Source: Paenibacillus oenotherae
GTDB taxonomy: Bacteria; Bacillota; Bacilli; Paenibacillales; Paenibacillaceae
Length of the DNA stretch: 64,000 bases
NCBI RefSeq assembly: GCF_019443105.1
Contig: NZ_JAHZIJ010000001.1
Coordinates: 434,001-498,000, forward strand
Direction of reading: 5' to 3'
Below are positions 1-8,076 of this stretch, piece after piece (the first letter of the stretch is position 1; each line of letters opens with the position of its first letter). The notes below the pieces were generated by a model. The model saw nothing but the letters and a program-made list of their open reading frames with translations. It made no database searches and was not told the DNA's origin. A program made the position numbers and the translations under genes.

Positions 1-961
1 CCGAATGGAAAGTGCGCGGTGTAGCTCCAATGGCCGTAATTGCCGATTTGGCAAGCTCCACTACAGAGTCCCCGTCGCTGTACGAGTAGGCTGGATAAAT
101 AATGTCGCTCTCGAACTCCGCTCTGGCGCCATACTCGGCCGCTACTGTATCCACCGCCTCGCGCATAGCCGCAATCTGCCCATCCAGCTTATGCTGCACA
201 ATGCTGCGCGCCTCGGCATCCAGCTTCACGTAGTCGCACACAATATTCGTCGCGCCGCCGCCCTCGAATCGGCCGATATTAGCAGTCGTCTCATGATCAA
301 TACGTCCCAGAGGCATCCGGGCAATGGCTTTACCAGCTACTTGAATCGCGCTGATGCCGTCCTCGGGATTCACGCCCGCATGCGCTGATTTGCCGTAGAT
401 CTTAATCGTAATCTTCGCTTGTGTGGGCGCAGCAACGGCAATATCGCCGATAAGCCCGTTGGAATCCAGCGCATAGCCGAACGCCGCTTGCAGATGCTCC
501 CGTTCGAGCGCAGCAGCGCCGAGCAGCCCGGATTCCTCGCCGACTGTAATGACGAACTGCACAGGGCCATGCTTAACCCCCTGCTCCTTCAATACTCTGA
601 TCCCCTCAAGCATCGCGGCCAGACCCGCTTTATCATCACTGCCGAGAATCGTCGTGCCGTCACTGCGAATATAGCCGTCAGCATCCAATTGCGGCTTAAT
701 TCCGTTGCCTGGCATGACCGTATCCATATGCGAAGTGAAAAATATCGTTGGCGCCGATTCCGCCCCGGCAGCAGCGAGATTAGCGATGAGGTTGCCTGCT
801 CCGTGACCCGTCTTGGCTGCGGCGTCATCTTCCAGCACATCGAGCCCCAAGGATGAGAATTTCTGCTTCAGCACATCGCAAATTTGCCTCTCGTTCCCTG
901 TCTCGCTATCCACCCGCACAAGCTCCATAAATTCATCAACTAGACGTTTCTCGTTAATCAT
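1..961 (-). CDS. M20-family peptidase, tripeptidase T-like (YqjE-like), C-terminus cut by window edge
   Basis: This gene runs off the left edge of the window, so only its N-terminal ~320 residues are present. The protein starts MINEKRLVDEFMELV and contains the M20 metallopeptidase signatures: SHMDT (metal-binding His and Asp), GSDDKAG, and GEESGL (catalytic Glu next to a metal ligand). A later HAGVNPEDG stretch belongs to the lid/dimerisation domain. These match the PepT-like branch (B. subtilis YqjE), cytosolic zinc aminopeptidases acting on small peptides. Substrate specificity cannot be read from sequence. The ATG at 961 has an upstream AAGGATGG ribosome site. It is divergent from the Prli42-like gene, 77 bp away. 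Confidence 0.85.
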   Translation of the reverse strand, partial: MINEKRLVDEFMELVRVDSETGNERQICDVLKQKFSSLGLDVLEDDAAAKTGHGAGNLIANLAAAGAESAPTIFFTSHMDTVMPGNGIKPQLDADGYIRSDGTTILGSDDKAGLAAMLEGIRVLKEQGVKHGPVQFVITVGEESGLLGAAALEREHLQAAFGYALDSNGLIGDIAVAAPTQAKITIKIYGKSAHAGVNPEDGISAIQVAGKAIARMPLGRIDHETTANIGRFEGGGATNIVCDYVKLDAEARSIVQHKLDGQIAAMREAVDTVAAEYGARAEFESDIIYPAYSYSDGDSVVELAKSAITAIGATPRTFHS

Positions 962-1038
962 CAGACTTCCACCATCCTTCTCAATCGTTTACAATAATCA
1001 GATACGCTTTATATTTTGCACGAAAGGAGTATGAGGAC

Positions 1039-1137
1039 ATGCGCCCCAATCGATTGATGAGAGTATTAATCTGGGTGTTGATCATAGCCCTGCTGTTATC
1101 AACGCTGCTAGTTGGTATCGGCTGGATCTTTGAATAG
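1039..1137 (+). CDS. Prli42-like stressosome-associated membrane microprotein (32 aa)
   Basis: A 32-codon gene starting MRPNRLMRVLIW. It has a short basic N-terminus (Arg2, Arg5, Arg8), one hydrophobic helix (about residues 9-30) and ends WIFE. This is the size and architecture of Prli42, the tail-anchored microprotein that holds the stressosome at the membrane in Listeria. The ATG at 1039 is preceded by AAAGGAG at 1023-1029 with about 9 bp spacing, which supports real translation. An in-frame-shifted ATG at 1031 gives only eight codons. Its last 30 bp overlap the convergent 3' end of lipB. The identification rests on size, topology and the helix pattern, so a related unnamed microprotein is possible. 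Confidence 0.7.
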   Translation: MRPNRLMRVLIWVLIIALLLSTLLVGIGWIFE

Positions 1138-1830
1138 CTCGTCTCCGCCGGCAGTGGCATACCCGAACTGCCGGCAAAAATACGGAATAATTTCCTTTGC
1201 GACCTGCGTAACTGAGAGATGAATCCCCGTCAAATCCGCGAAAGAGGTCACCTCATATTCCTGAATGCCGCAAGGAATGATCCCCTTGAAGCCATCCTGC
1301 GCTATGCCTGCTTTGACATTCAATGCGAACCCGTGGCTTGTTACGAATCCCCGGCGAGTGCGGGCTTTATTGAATTTCACCCCGATAGCCGCGATTTTCT
1401 TATCCCCGATCCACACTCCCGTATATTCGGGCTTGCGTCCGCCTTCGATGCCGTATTGGGCCAGCCAATCGATAATAACCTGCTCCAGCTGCCGCAAATA
1501 GCCATGCAAATCAAGACCGGGCGCTTCCAGGTAGAGAAGCGGGTAGCCAACGAGCTGGCCGGGGCCATGATAGGTAATATCCCCGCCACGGTCAATCTGG
1601 AACAAGCCGATTCCCTGCTCTGCAAGCTGCTCTTCGGACAGCAGCAGATGCTCAGGATGGTTCTGGGAGCCGATCGTATAGGTCGGCGGATGCTGAAGCA
1701 GGAGCAGCGTCTCGCGCCGCTCCTCCTTGTCAATTTGTTTCACATATGATTTCTGAAGATCCCATGCTTCGGCGTAGCCTAACAGTTCTGTATAGCTGAC
1801 GTCGAGCGTCTTGACATTCGTTGTTGTCAT
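1108..1830 (-). CDS. lipB: Octanoyl-[ACP]:protein N-octanoyltransferase LipB
   Basis: LipB transfers octanoate from acyl carrier protein to lipoyl domains, the first step of protein lipoylation. Visible hallmarks are GGDITYHGPGQLVGYP in the N-terminal half, KIAAIGVK with the conserved lysine, TSHGFALNV, and IIPCGI, which holds the acyl-accepting cysteine. The reading frame could begin at a TTG overlapping the bkdB stop, but the ATG at 1830 (MTTTNVKTL) has a GAGG about 10 bp upstream and is preferred. About 240 residues is normal for the family. It directly follows bkdB, whose product needs lipoate, so co-transcription makes sense. Many Bacillus use LipM/LipL instead of a LipB of this type. 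Confidence 0.93.
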   Translation of the reverse strand: MTTTNVKTLDVSYTELLGYAEAWDLQKSYVKQIDKEERRETLLLLQHPPTYTIGSQNHPEHLLLSEEQLAEQGIGLFQIDRGGDITYHGPGQLVGYPLLYLEAPGLDLHGYLRQLEQVIIDWLAQYGIEGGRKPEYTGVWIGDKKIAAIGVKFNKARTRRGFVTSHGFALNVKAGIAQDGFKGIIPCGIQEYEVTSFADLTGIHLSVTQVAKEIIPYFCRQFGYATAGGDELFKDPADTN

Positions 1831-1847
1831 CGCAGTCAAGCCTCGTT

Positions 1848-3212
1848 TCAATACAGTTTGGTATCCAGATCGAAGCCTTCAAGATTATCCTTCACCCGCT
1901 GCAGGAACCGTCCGCAGATTACCCCGTCGAGAATCCGGTGATCCAGCGACAGACAGAGATTAGCCATAGAACGTACAGCGATCATATCATTAATAACGAC
2001 CGGGCGCTTCACAATCGACTCGAATGTCAGAATAGCCGCCTGCGGGTAATTGATGATTGGATAAGAGAGAATAGAGCCGAATGAGCCTGTATTGTTGACT
2101 GTGAATGTACCGCCCTGCATGTCGGACATCGTCAGCTTGCCTTCGCGCGTCTTGCGGGCCAGATCATCAACCTCGCGCGCCAGACCGGCAATGTTCTTCT
2201 GATCGGCATTCTTAATCACAGGCGTCCATACGCCCTCTTCCGTACCTACTGCAAGAGAGAGATTGATATCACGCTTGACGATGATTTTATCAACGGCCCA
2301 TACCGAGTTCATAATCGGATAGTCCTTGATCGCATTAACCACCGCTTTGAGCAGGAAAGCCAAATAGGTCAGATTAATGCCTTCACGCTTCATGAACTCG
2401 TCTTTAAGCTTGTTGCGAAGCACGACGAGATTCGTAACATCCACTTCTATTGTCGTCCAGGCATGGGGGATTTCAGTCACGCTCTGGCGCATATTTCTGG
2501 CAATCGCATTACGAAGCGGCGTCACATCGATAAAATATTCACTGCGTCCCGCTTGCGGCCCATTCTCAACTTCAATGGAAGGAAAGGGCGGCGATTCCGT
2601 CAGATGCAAGCCGGAGGAACGAACCGTCTCACGCGTATCCATATTTATTGATTGCGCTGCTGGAGCAGTACTTCCAGCCGATCCTGCGTTTGAACTGCCC
2701 GCATTGCCGGAGGCTACATAAGCGAGCACATCCTTGCGGGTAATCCGGCCGCCTAGTCCGGTTCCCTTCACGTGCGCCAGAACGATGCTGTGCTCGGCAG
2801 CGAGCTGCTGAACAGCAGGAGAGTAGCGGTGACGCATGCTCGTGTCACTGCCATCCTCCCCTTCTCTTGCTGCGGATCCGGCTCCAGTCCCGTTGCGGTC
2901 TGCCGCATGGCCTCCAGCAGATGCGTTCCCAGCGGCTGGTGTGCCTGAATGATCTCCGCCACCCGCTCCTTCTGTTTCAATAATGCAGATGGGCGCGCCG
3001 ACCGGTACGGTTTCACCGGCACCGACCAAAATCTTCGTTAGTATGCCCCGAACTGTCGATGGCAGCTCAGCGTTCACCTTGTCCGTCAGAACTTCGCATA
3101 GCGGTTCATACATATCAATAGTATCGCCCGGCTGCTTCAGCCATTTGTCGATTGTAGCAGATACGAGCGATTCCGCTAGCTGCGGCATGACGATTTCCGT
3201 CACCGTCTTCAT
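1848..3212 (-). CDS. bkdB: Branched-chain 2-oxoacid dehydrogenase E2, lipoamide acyltransferase
   Basis: E2 core of the branched-chain 2-oxoacid dehydrogenase, which makes isobutyryl-, isovaleryl- and 2-methylbutyryl-CoA, the primers of iso/anteiso fatty acids. Residues 1-80 form a lipoyl domain with Lys45 in the TDKV turn as the lipoylation site. A Gly/Ala/Asp-rich linker follows, then a peripheral-subunit-binding domain around residues 127-166 (RYSPAVQQLA...GRITRKDVLAY), and a catalytic domain with the LSLDHRILDG active-site histidine. The length of 454 aa is typical. The ATG at 3212 has AAGGAG upstream. A 133-bp gap separates it from bkdAB. Confidence 0.95.
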   Translation of the reverse strand: MKTVTEIVMPQLAESLVSATIDKWLKQPGDTIDMYEPLCEVLTDKVNAELPSTVRGILTKILVGAGETVPVGAPICIIETEGAGGGDHSGTPAAGNASAGGHAADRNGTGAGSAAREGEDGSDTSMRHRYSPAVQQLAAEHSIVLAHVKGTGLGGRITRKDVLAYVASGNAGSSNAGSAGSTAPAAQSINMDTRETVRSSGLHLTESPPFPSIEVENGPQAGRSEYFIDVTPLRNAIARNMRQSVTEIPHAWTTIEVDVTNLVVLRNKLKDEFMKREGINLTYLAFLLKAVVNAIKDYPIMNSVWAVDKIIVKRDINLSLAVGTEEGVWTPVIKNADQKNIAGLAREVDDLARKTREGKLTMSDMQGGTFTVNNTGSFGSILSYPIINYPQAAILTFESIVKRPVVINDMIAVRSMANLCLSLDHRILDGVICGRFLQRVKDNLEGFDLDTKLY

Positions 3213-3345
3213 CTCTATTCAACTCCTTACCGTCTTCTATGCTACACTGTGTCAAGCTTCCTTGGCAGCAGACATTAGCATCGGAAGCATCCATCCAGCC
3301 TTGCTTTTACAAACAATAAATCCTGTATCAACAACTTATGATGGT

Positions 3346-4329
3346 CTAATAGAGCGCCAAATGCCTCATCGACTCTTTGACCTTATCCTTGTTCAGCATA
3401 AAAAATTTCTCGCCGGGCGGATTGATCGGCATAGCCGGCACATCCGGTCCGCATAAACGCATAATCGGCGCATCGAGCTCGAACAGCATCTCCTCCGCAA
3501 TAATGGCTGACACCTCGCCGCCAATACCGCCGAACTTATTATCTTCATGAATAATGAGTACTTTGCCCGTGCGGCGGGCTGCTGCAAGAATAGCTTCCTT
3601 GTCGAGCGGCTGCAGCGTGCGCAAATCAAGAATATGCGCAGAAATCCCCTCCTCAGCGAGCTCTTCAGCCGCTTCCATGGCGAAATGCAGCGGCAAGCTG
3701 TAGCTGATGACCGTAATGTCATCGCCTTCCCTGAGCACATTAGCTTCACCAATCGGAACCGTATAATCGTCCTCCGGCACATCCCCGACAACAAGCTTAT
3801 AGCATTTCTTATTCTCGAAGAACAGCACCGGGTCGGGGTCGCGCACCGCAGCCTTCAGAAGGCCTTTGGCATCATAAGCCCGATATGGAGCTACGATCTT
3901 CAATCCCGGTGTGCCGAAGAATACCGACTCCGGACACTGCGAGTGGTACAGACCGCCGAAGATGCCTCCGCCGATTGGCGCGCGAATTACGATCGGACAG
4001 GACCAGTCATTGTTGGAGCGGTAGCGGATCTTGGCCGCTTCGCTAATAATCTGATTCGTCGCCGGAAACATAAAGTCCGAATATTGCATCTCTGCAATCG
4101 GCTTCATACCGTACATAGCGGCCCCGATTGCGACACCGGCGATTGCAGATTCTGCAAGCGGCGTATCGAGCACGCGGGCTTCTCCGAATTCAGCGAGAAG
4201 TCCCTTCGTCGTTGTGAACACGCCGCCCTTGTAGCCAACGTCCTCACCCAGCACGAACACGTCCTCGTCCCGTTCCATTTCCTCTTTCATAGCAAGGCGG
4301 ATCGCATCAATATATTCCATAACCGGCAT
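3346..4329 (-). CDS. bkdAB: Branched-chain 2-oxoacid dehydrogenase E1 beta subunit
   Basis: Beta subunit of the thiamine-diphosphate-dependent E1 decarboxylase, which pairs with BkdAA. The protein begins MPVMEYIDAIRLAM and shows FVLGEDVG, DTPLAESAIAGVAIG and the C-terminal HEDNKFGGIGGE region of transketolase-like beta chains. The open frame extends 32 codons further upstream into bkdAA, but the ATG at 4329 has an AAGGGGG ribosome site and lies one base beyond the bkdAA stop, so it is the likely start. About 327 aa is the usual size. Tight spacing implies translational coupling with bkdAA. Confidence 0.95.
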   Translation of the reverse strand: MPVMEYIDAIRLAMKEEMERDEDVFVLGEDVGYKGGVFTTTKGLLAEFGEARVLDTPLAESAIAGVAIGAAMYGMKPIAEMQYSDFMFPATNQIISEAAKIRYRSNNDWSCPIVIRAPIGGGIFGGLYHSQCPESVFFGTPGLKIVAPYRAYDAKGLLKAAVRDPDPVLFFENKKCYKLVVGDVPEDDYTVPIGEANVLREGDDITVISYSLPLHFAMEAAEELAEEGISAHILDLRTLQPLDKEAILAAARRTGKVLIIHEDNKFGGIGGEVSAIIAEEMLFELDAPIMRLCGPDVPAMPINPPGEKFFMLNKDKVKESMRHLALY

Positions 4330-4330
4330 C

Positions 4331-5362
4331 TTAACGTCCCCCTTTGCCTTGATCGCCATCATAGACATGCAGAAGAATATCCTCTGGCCTTGGGAACGGC
4401 GCCTTATCGCCATATTCCGTCGCATCGTCCAGCATGACGCGGATCTTCTTCATGAGCTCGGCATCCTTCTCCTCGTCCCATAATCCGCATTCAATCAAAT
4501 ATTGCTTATATTTATTAATGCCATCCTTGCCGCGATGCTCATCTACCTCTTCCTTCGTCCGGTAAGCCAGATCATTGTCGGAAGTGGAATGCGGCGAAAT
4601 ACGATACATCATCGCCTCGATCAGCGTCGGACCTTCTCCGGCAATCGCTCTCTCTCGTGCTTCCTTAACGACACGGTAAACCTCAAGCGGATCATTGCCG
4701 TCCACACGCACACCCGGGAATCCGTATCCGATAGCACGGTCGCAAATACGCCCGCCAACCTGCTTGTGCAGCGGAACCGATATCGCATATTGATTGTTCT
4801 CGCACATGAGGATAACAGGGAGCTTGTGAACGCCGGCAAAATTGCAGCCCTCATGAAAATCCCCTTGATTGCTGGAGCCTTCGCCGAATGTGACGAACGT
4901 CACCAATTCCTTCTTCTTCATCTTCGCGGCAAGCGCAATGCCGACAGCATGGGGAACCTGAGTCGTTACAGGACTTGAGCCTGTTACGATGCGCAGACGC
5001 TTGTGGCCGAAGTGTCCCGGCATCTGCCTTCCGCCGCTGTTGGGATCTTCCGCTTTCGCGAACAGAGAGAGCATCAATTCACGGAGTGTCATGCCAAGCG
5101 ACAGGACCAGCGCATAGTCGCGGTAATAGGGCAGGAAATAATCCACATCCCGATCCAGCGCGAACGCCGCGCCAACCTGCGCAGCCTCCTGCCCGATACC
5201 GGACACGTGGAAATTAATCTTGCCTGCGCGCTGCAGCAGCAGACAGCGCTCGTCATAGCGGCGCGAAGTCATCATCGTGACATACATTTCAATGGCTTTC
5301 TCATCTGTAAGCCCAAGCGCTGCATGCTTGGATTGATTCTCGACCGATTGTGATTGCTTCAT
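4331..5362 (-). CDS. bkdAA: Branched-chain 2-oxoacid dehydrogenase E1 alpha subunit
   Basis: Alpha subunit of E1. It holds the thiamine diphosphate motif GEGSSNQGDFHEGCNFA followed by CENNQYAIS, and the YRISPHSTSDN phosphorylation-loop-like region of the family. The N-terminal part (MYVTMMTSRRYDERCLLLQRAGKIN) is the usual E1-alpha opening. At 343 aa it is full length. The ATG at 5362 has AAAGGAGGG upstream. It lies between lpdV (123-bp gap) and bkdAB (adjacent) in one apparent operon. E1 of the pyruvate dehydrogenase type is an alternative, but the neighbourhood fits Bkd better. Confidence 0.94.
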   Translation of the reverse strand: MKQSQSVENQSKHAALGLTDEKAIEMYVTMMTSRRYDERCLLLQRAGKINFHVSGIGQEAAQVGAAFALDRDVDYFLPYYRDYALVLSLGMTLRELMLSLFAKAEDPNSGGRQMPGHFGHKRLRIVTGSSPVTTQVPHAVGIALAAKMKKKELVTFVTFGEGSSNQGDFHEGCNFAGVHKLPVILMCENNQYAISVPLHKQVGGRICDRAIGYGFPGVRVDGNDPLEVYRVVKEARERAIAGEGPTLIEAMMYRISPHSTSDNDLAYRTKEEVDEHRGKDGINKYKQYLIECGLWDEEKDAELMKKIRVMLDDATEYGDKAPFPRPEDILLHVYDGDQGKGGR

Positions 5363-5485
5363 GAAGGGATGCCCTCCTTTAACCTACTTTTATAACCTGG
5401 TACTAAGACTTGGTTACACCTATTATAACTGACTTCGGAGCAAAAAGAAATGTCGCTGCTCTCTTCGCTCCGCTCAGCCCCGGAA

Positions 5486-6913
5486 TCAAAAGGATATCGC
5501 TTTCCCGTCCACCGCAAGCATAGCTTCACCGATCACTTCAGACAATGTGGGATGCGGATGAATGACATGTCCAACCTCCCACGGAGCTGCTTCCAGCAGC
5601 ATGGCAAGCGATGCCTCTGATATGAGATCTGTCGCATGCGGCCCGATCAGATGAACGCCGATAACATCATTCGTATTTCTGTCGGCAATGACTTTGGCAA
5701 AGCCTTCAGCCTCGCCGATTACGAGTGCCTTGCCGATCGCTTGAAATGGAATTTTCCCAATCTTCACATCATGTCCCTGTTTGCGCGCTTCGTCCTCGGT
5801 TAAACCGATCGATGCGATTTCGGGACGCGAATAGATACAGCGGGGAACCCTTGCTGGGTCCGGCGCCTGCTCCTTGCCGCCAAGCAAATGGTCAATCGCT
5901 ACCATCGCTTCATGCGCCGCCGCGTGCGCCAGCTGCAGTCCGCCGACAACATCGCCAACCGCATAAATATGAGGCTCCGTTGTTTGGAAAAAGCCGTTCA
6001 CACGAATGGCATTGTTCTCAACACGAATGTCCGTGTTCTCAAGGCCGATCCCTTCCACATTCGCCCTGCGTCCAACAGATACCAGCATTCTGTCCGCGTT
6101 CAGCTTCACGGCTCCTTCTTCTGTCCGCGCTTCGATCACAACTTGTCCATCTTCGACTGCATAAGTATCCGTCATTAATTCGATTCCTGTCAGAATGCGG
6201 ACTCCTCTGCGGCGCAGCTGCTTGGCTAGCTCCAGCGAAGCTTCCGCATCCTCTCCTGGCACCAGTCTTGCTGCAGTCTCAATAAGCGTTACATCCACGC
6301 CAAAATCAACCAGCATCGACGCCCACTCCACACCAATAACGCCGCCCCCGACAATCAGGATGGATTCCGGCAGCTGCTCCATCATAAGCGCATCGTCACT
6401 TGTCATAATATGAGTTCCGTCAGGCTCAAGCCCTGGCAGCGTGCGCGGACGCGAGCCCGTCGCAATCAGGAGGTTGGTTGGCACGATCGTCTCCATCTCC
6501 CCATCCGCAAGCTCAACGGCAACACTGCCGCTTCGCGGCGAGAAGATGGACGGGCCGATCACTCTTCCGCTGCCGTTCATAATCGTTATGTCATGCTTGC
6601 GCATCAGATGCTGCAGCCCCTTGTGAAGCTGCTCAACCGTTCCCTCCTTGCGCTGCTGCACACCTGCAAAATCAAGGGTAACCGCGCCTTCCGCCACTTT
6701 GATGCCGTATGTATTTGCCTTGAGCATCGTTGAATATACCTCGGCACTTCTCAGCAGCGCCTTGCTAGGTATGCAGCCCTTGTGCAGACAGGTGCCTCCG
6801 AGCTTCTCCTTCTCAACAATAATGACCTTCTTCCCTGCTTGCGCTGCTCTGATCGCAGCCGTATATCCTGCAATGCCTCCGCCAATGATGGCAATGTCGC
6901 ATTGAATCGTCAT
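5486..6913 (-). CDS. lpdV: Dihydrolipoyl dehydrogenase (E3) of the bkd complex
   Basis: FAD-dependent E3 that reoxidises dihydrolipoamide with NAD. The N-terminal GGGIAGYTAAIRAAQAG is the FAD-binding Rossmann loop, GGTCLHKGCIPSK gives the redox pair Cys42/Cys47, GGGVIGVEWAS is the NAD-binding loop, YAVGDVVGG the second FAD motif, and HPHPTLSE carries the catalytic His-Glu pair. At 475 aa it is full length. It is the first gene of the bkd set here. The ptb, bcd and buk genes that precede it in B. subtilis are absent. I looked for a sigma-54-type -12/-24 promoter upstream and did not find one. Confidence 0.95.
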   Translation of the reverse strand: MTIQCDIAIIGGGIAGYTAAIRAAQAGKKVIIVEKEKLGGTCLHKGCIPSKALLRSAEVYSTMLKANTYGIKVAEGAVTLDFAGVQQRKEGTVEQLHKGLQHLMRKHDITIMNGSGRVIGPSIFSPRSGSVAVELADGEMETIVPTNLLIATGSRPRTLPGLEPDGTHIMTSDDALMMEQLPESILIVGGGVIGVEWASMLVDFGVDVTLIETAARLVPGEDAEASLELAKQLRRRGVRILTGIELMTDTYAVEDGQVVIEARTEEGAVKLNADRMLVSVGRRANVEGIGLENTDIRVENNAIRVNGFFQTTEPHIYAVGDVVGGLQLAHAAAHEAMVAIDHLLGGKEQAPDPARVPRCIYSRPEIASIGLTEDEARKQGHDVKIGKIPFQAIGKALVIGEAEGFAKVIADRNTNDVIGVHLIGPHATDLISEASLAMLLEAAPWEVGHVIHPHPTLSEVIGEAMLAVDGKAISF

Positions 6914-6989
6914 TGATTTTCCCCTCTCGCCACAAATCGCATTATTAGGTTCACCAGACTATAATCGCCAATGAAATGTTCAACCCTGA

Positions 6990-7050
6990 TACAATCGGAT
7001 GGATTGAATGATTGAATGGATTGAGTTAAATTGAATCGAATGGAATGCTT
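6990..7050. repeat. Low-complexity TTGAAT/ATGGAT-rich tract upstream of lpdV
   Basis: The stretch between lpdV and the DUF2627 gene contains a run of short degenerate repeats built from ttgaat, gattgaa and atggat. The run is AT-rich compared with both neighbouring genes. It lies in the 5' untranslated region expected for lpdV. It could be slipped-strand repeat expansion or part of a leader. No stable hairpin is obvious. Confidence 0.4.
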
Positions 7051-7176
7051 CTCCTCTCCTATTGTACCTGTTTTCGCCGCCAGGGAAAACATCCCCGTGT
7101 GGCAAATGGACAGCGCATATCGAAAAAGGTATGATAATGAAGTATCTGTTTTTGCCATACAGGAGGATCTGCAGCT

Positions 7177-7473
7177 ATGAAACAAATCATCGCGCGTTTT
7201 ATTGCCATACTACTTCTCGTTATACCCGGCCTTGGAGCCACTTACGGATTCCTGCTTATGAAGGATGCCGTCTTTCATTATTACGCTGCGCATGGCGACG
7301 AGCAGGCCATTCCTCAATTCGAATGGGGCATGATGCTGGGCGGGCTAGTGCTGTTTCTGATCGGTGTCGGCTTTATCGGCGGCTGGACATTCTTCCGTGA
7401 CCGCAAGCGCAATTATCTCTCATCACGCTTTCGCGAGAAGAAGCCGCGTCCGCCGCGCCCTGGGGCGCAATAA
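7177..7473 (+). CDS. DUF2627 family membrane protein (YqzF-like)
   Basis: A 98-aa protein with two hydrophobic helices (about residues 5-27 and 48-70), a conserved GATYGFLLMKD loop and a basic C-terminal tail (FRDRKRNY...KKPRPPRP). The pattern matches DUF2627, represented by B. subtilis YqzF, which also neighbours the bkd genes. The function is unknown. The ATG at 7177 follows AGGAGG with 10 bp spacing. It is divergent from lpdV and convergent with clpP across a copy of the dispersed repeat. Confidence 0.82.
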   Translation: MKQIIARFIAILLLVIPGLGATYGFLLMKDAVFHYYAAHGDEQAIPQFEWGMMLGGLVLFLIGVGFIGGWTFFRDRKRNYLSSRFREKKPRPPRPGAQ

Positions 7474-7500
7474 AGTCCTGCTATAGCACGGGAAGCGCGT

Positions 7501-8040
7501 AAGGGACTGTCCGACAAGTCCAATATCCAATGCGTCAGTGATGTGAAAAGATGCCTCCAAACCACTCAAAGTGGGGCTGGAAGCATCTTTTTTCATTGCA
7601 TATAGGGACTCTGAAATCATCAAACAACTTTCTGGACAACCCCTTCTCCAAGTGTGGTTTGAGGGCAGCATGACGATGAAGAAGAAGCCTGCGAATGTGC
7701 ATGAATGTCGGTTACAAGACGGCTTTAATGGTTAAATTCCTGCGATCATGCATGAATTTGGGGGGAAATCGGCCGTTAAGAAGAAACAAAGGTGAAATAC
7801 CTGCGCTCTGGCAGGCATTTCACCTTCATGGGGCCAGAAACGAGCAAATACATGCCGTTTCGCAGGTTTCGCTTGGCCCCTAGCTCACATTTCGCATCTC
7901 GTATCTCGCATGTCTCGGCGTTTGAATGACGGATCGTCCTCTGGTGAGGGGTATGTCAGCAGTGTGATAATCGCAGGCACTCCACATCGCATTTCTTCTT
8001 AAAGTGGGAGCAGGGATTTCCACAAACTGGACAGCTCCTT
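7501..8040 (+). repeat. Dispersed noncoding element, copy 1
   Basis: This fills the ~600-bp gap between DUF2627 and clpP. It starts with aagggactgtccgacaagtcc (terminal repeat). A terminator-like hairpin follows at 7546-7592, then an internal copy of the other terminal repeat (ctttctggacaacccctt, ~7627-7645). Next come two 22-bp direct repeats of the gcctgcga..tgcatgaat type (~7687 and ~7738) and a 16-bp-arm hairpin at 7789-7826. It ends with a degenerate terminal repeat near 8040. No convincing ORF exists. It shares most of its length with copies at 35213, 41416 and 57721. Confidence 0.85.
7546..7592. terminator. Bidirectional terminator-like hairpin in repeat copy 1
   Basis: The arms aaaagatgc/gcatctttt enclose a nested ccact/agtgg helix, with A-rich sequence on the left and a T-run on the right. 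It could therefore act on transcripts from both strands, ending DUF2627 and clpP transcription. Confidence 0.65.
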
Positions 8041-8076
8041 TAGTCTGCTGTCCATATGACCGCGGGCTGCACTTGT

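Noticed and set aside
6914-7176. Sigma-54 (-12/-24) promoter for the bkd operon
   Set aside because: I looked for TGGCAC-N5-TTGC on the minus strand and found no acceptable match.
7501-8040. Insertion sequence remnant
   Set aside because: No transposase fragment is found in any of the four copies or next to them; the ORFs inside differ among copies.
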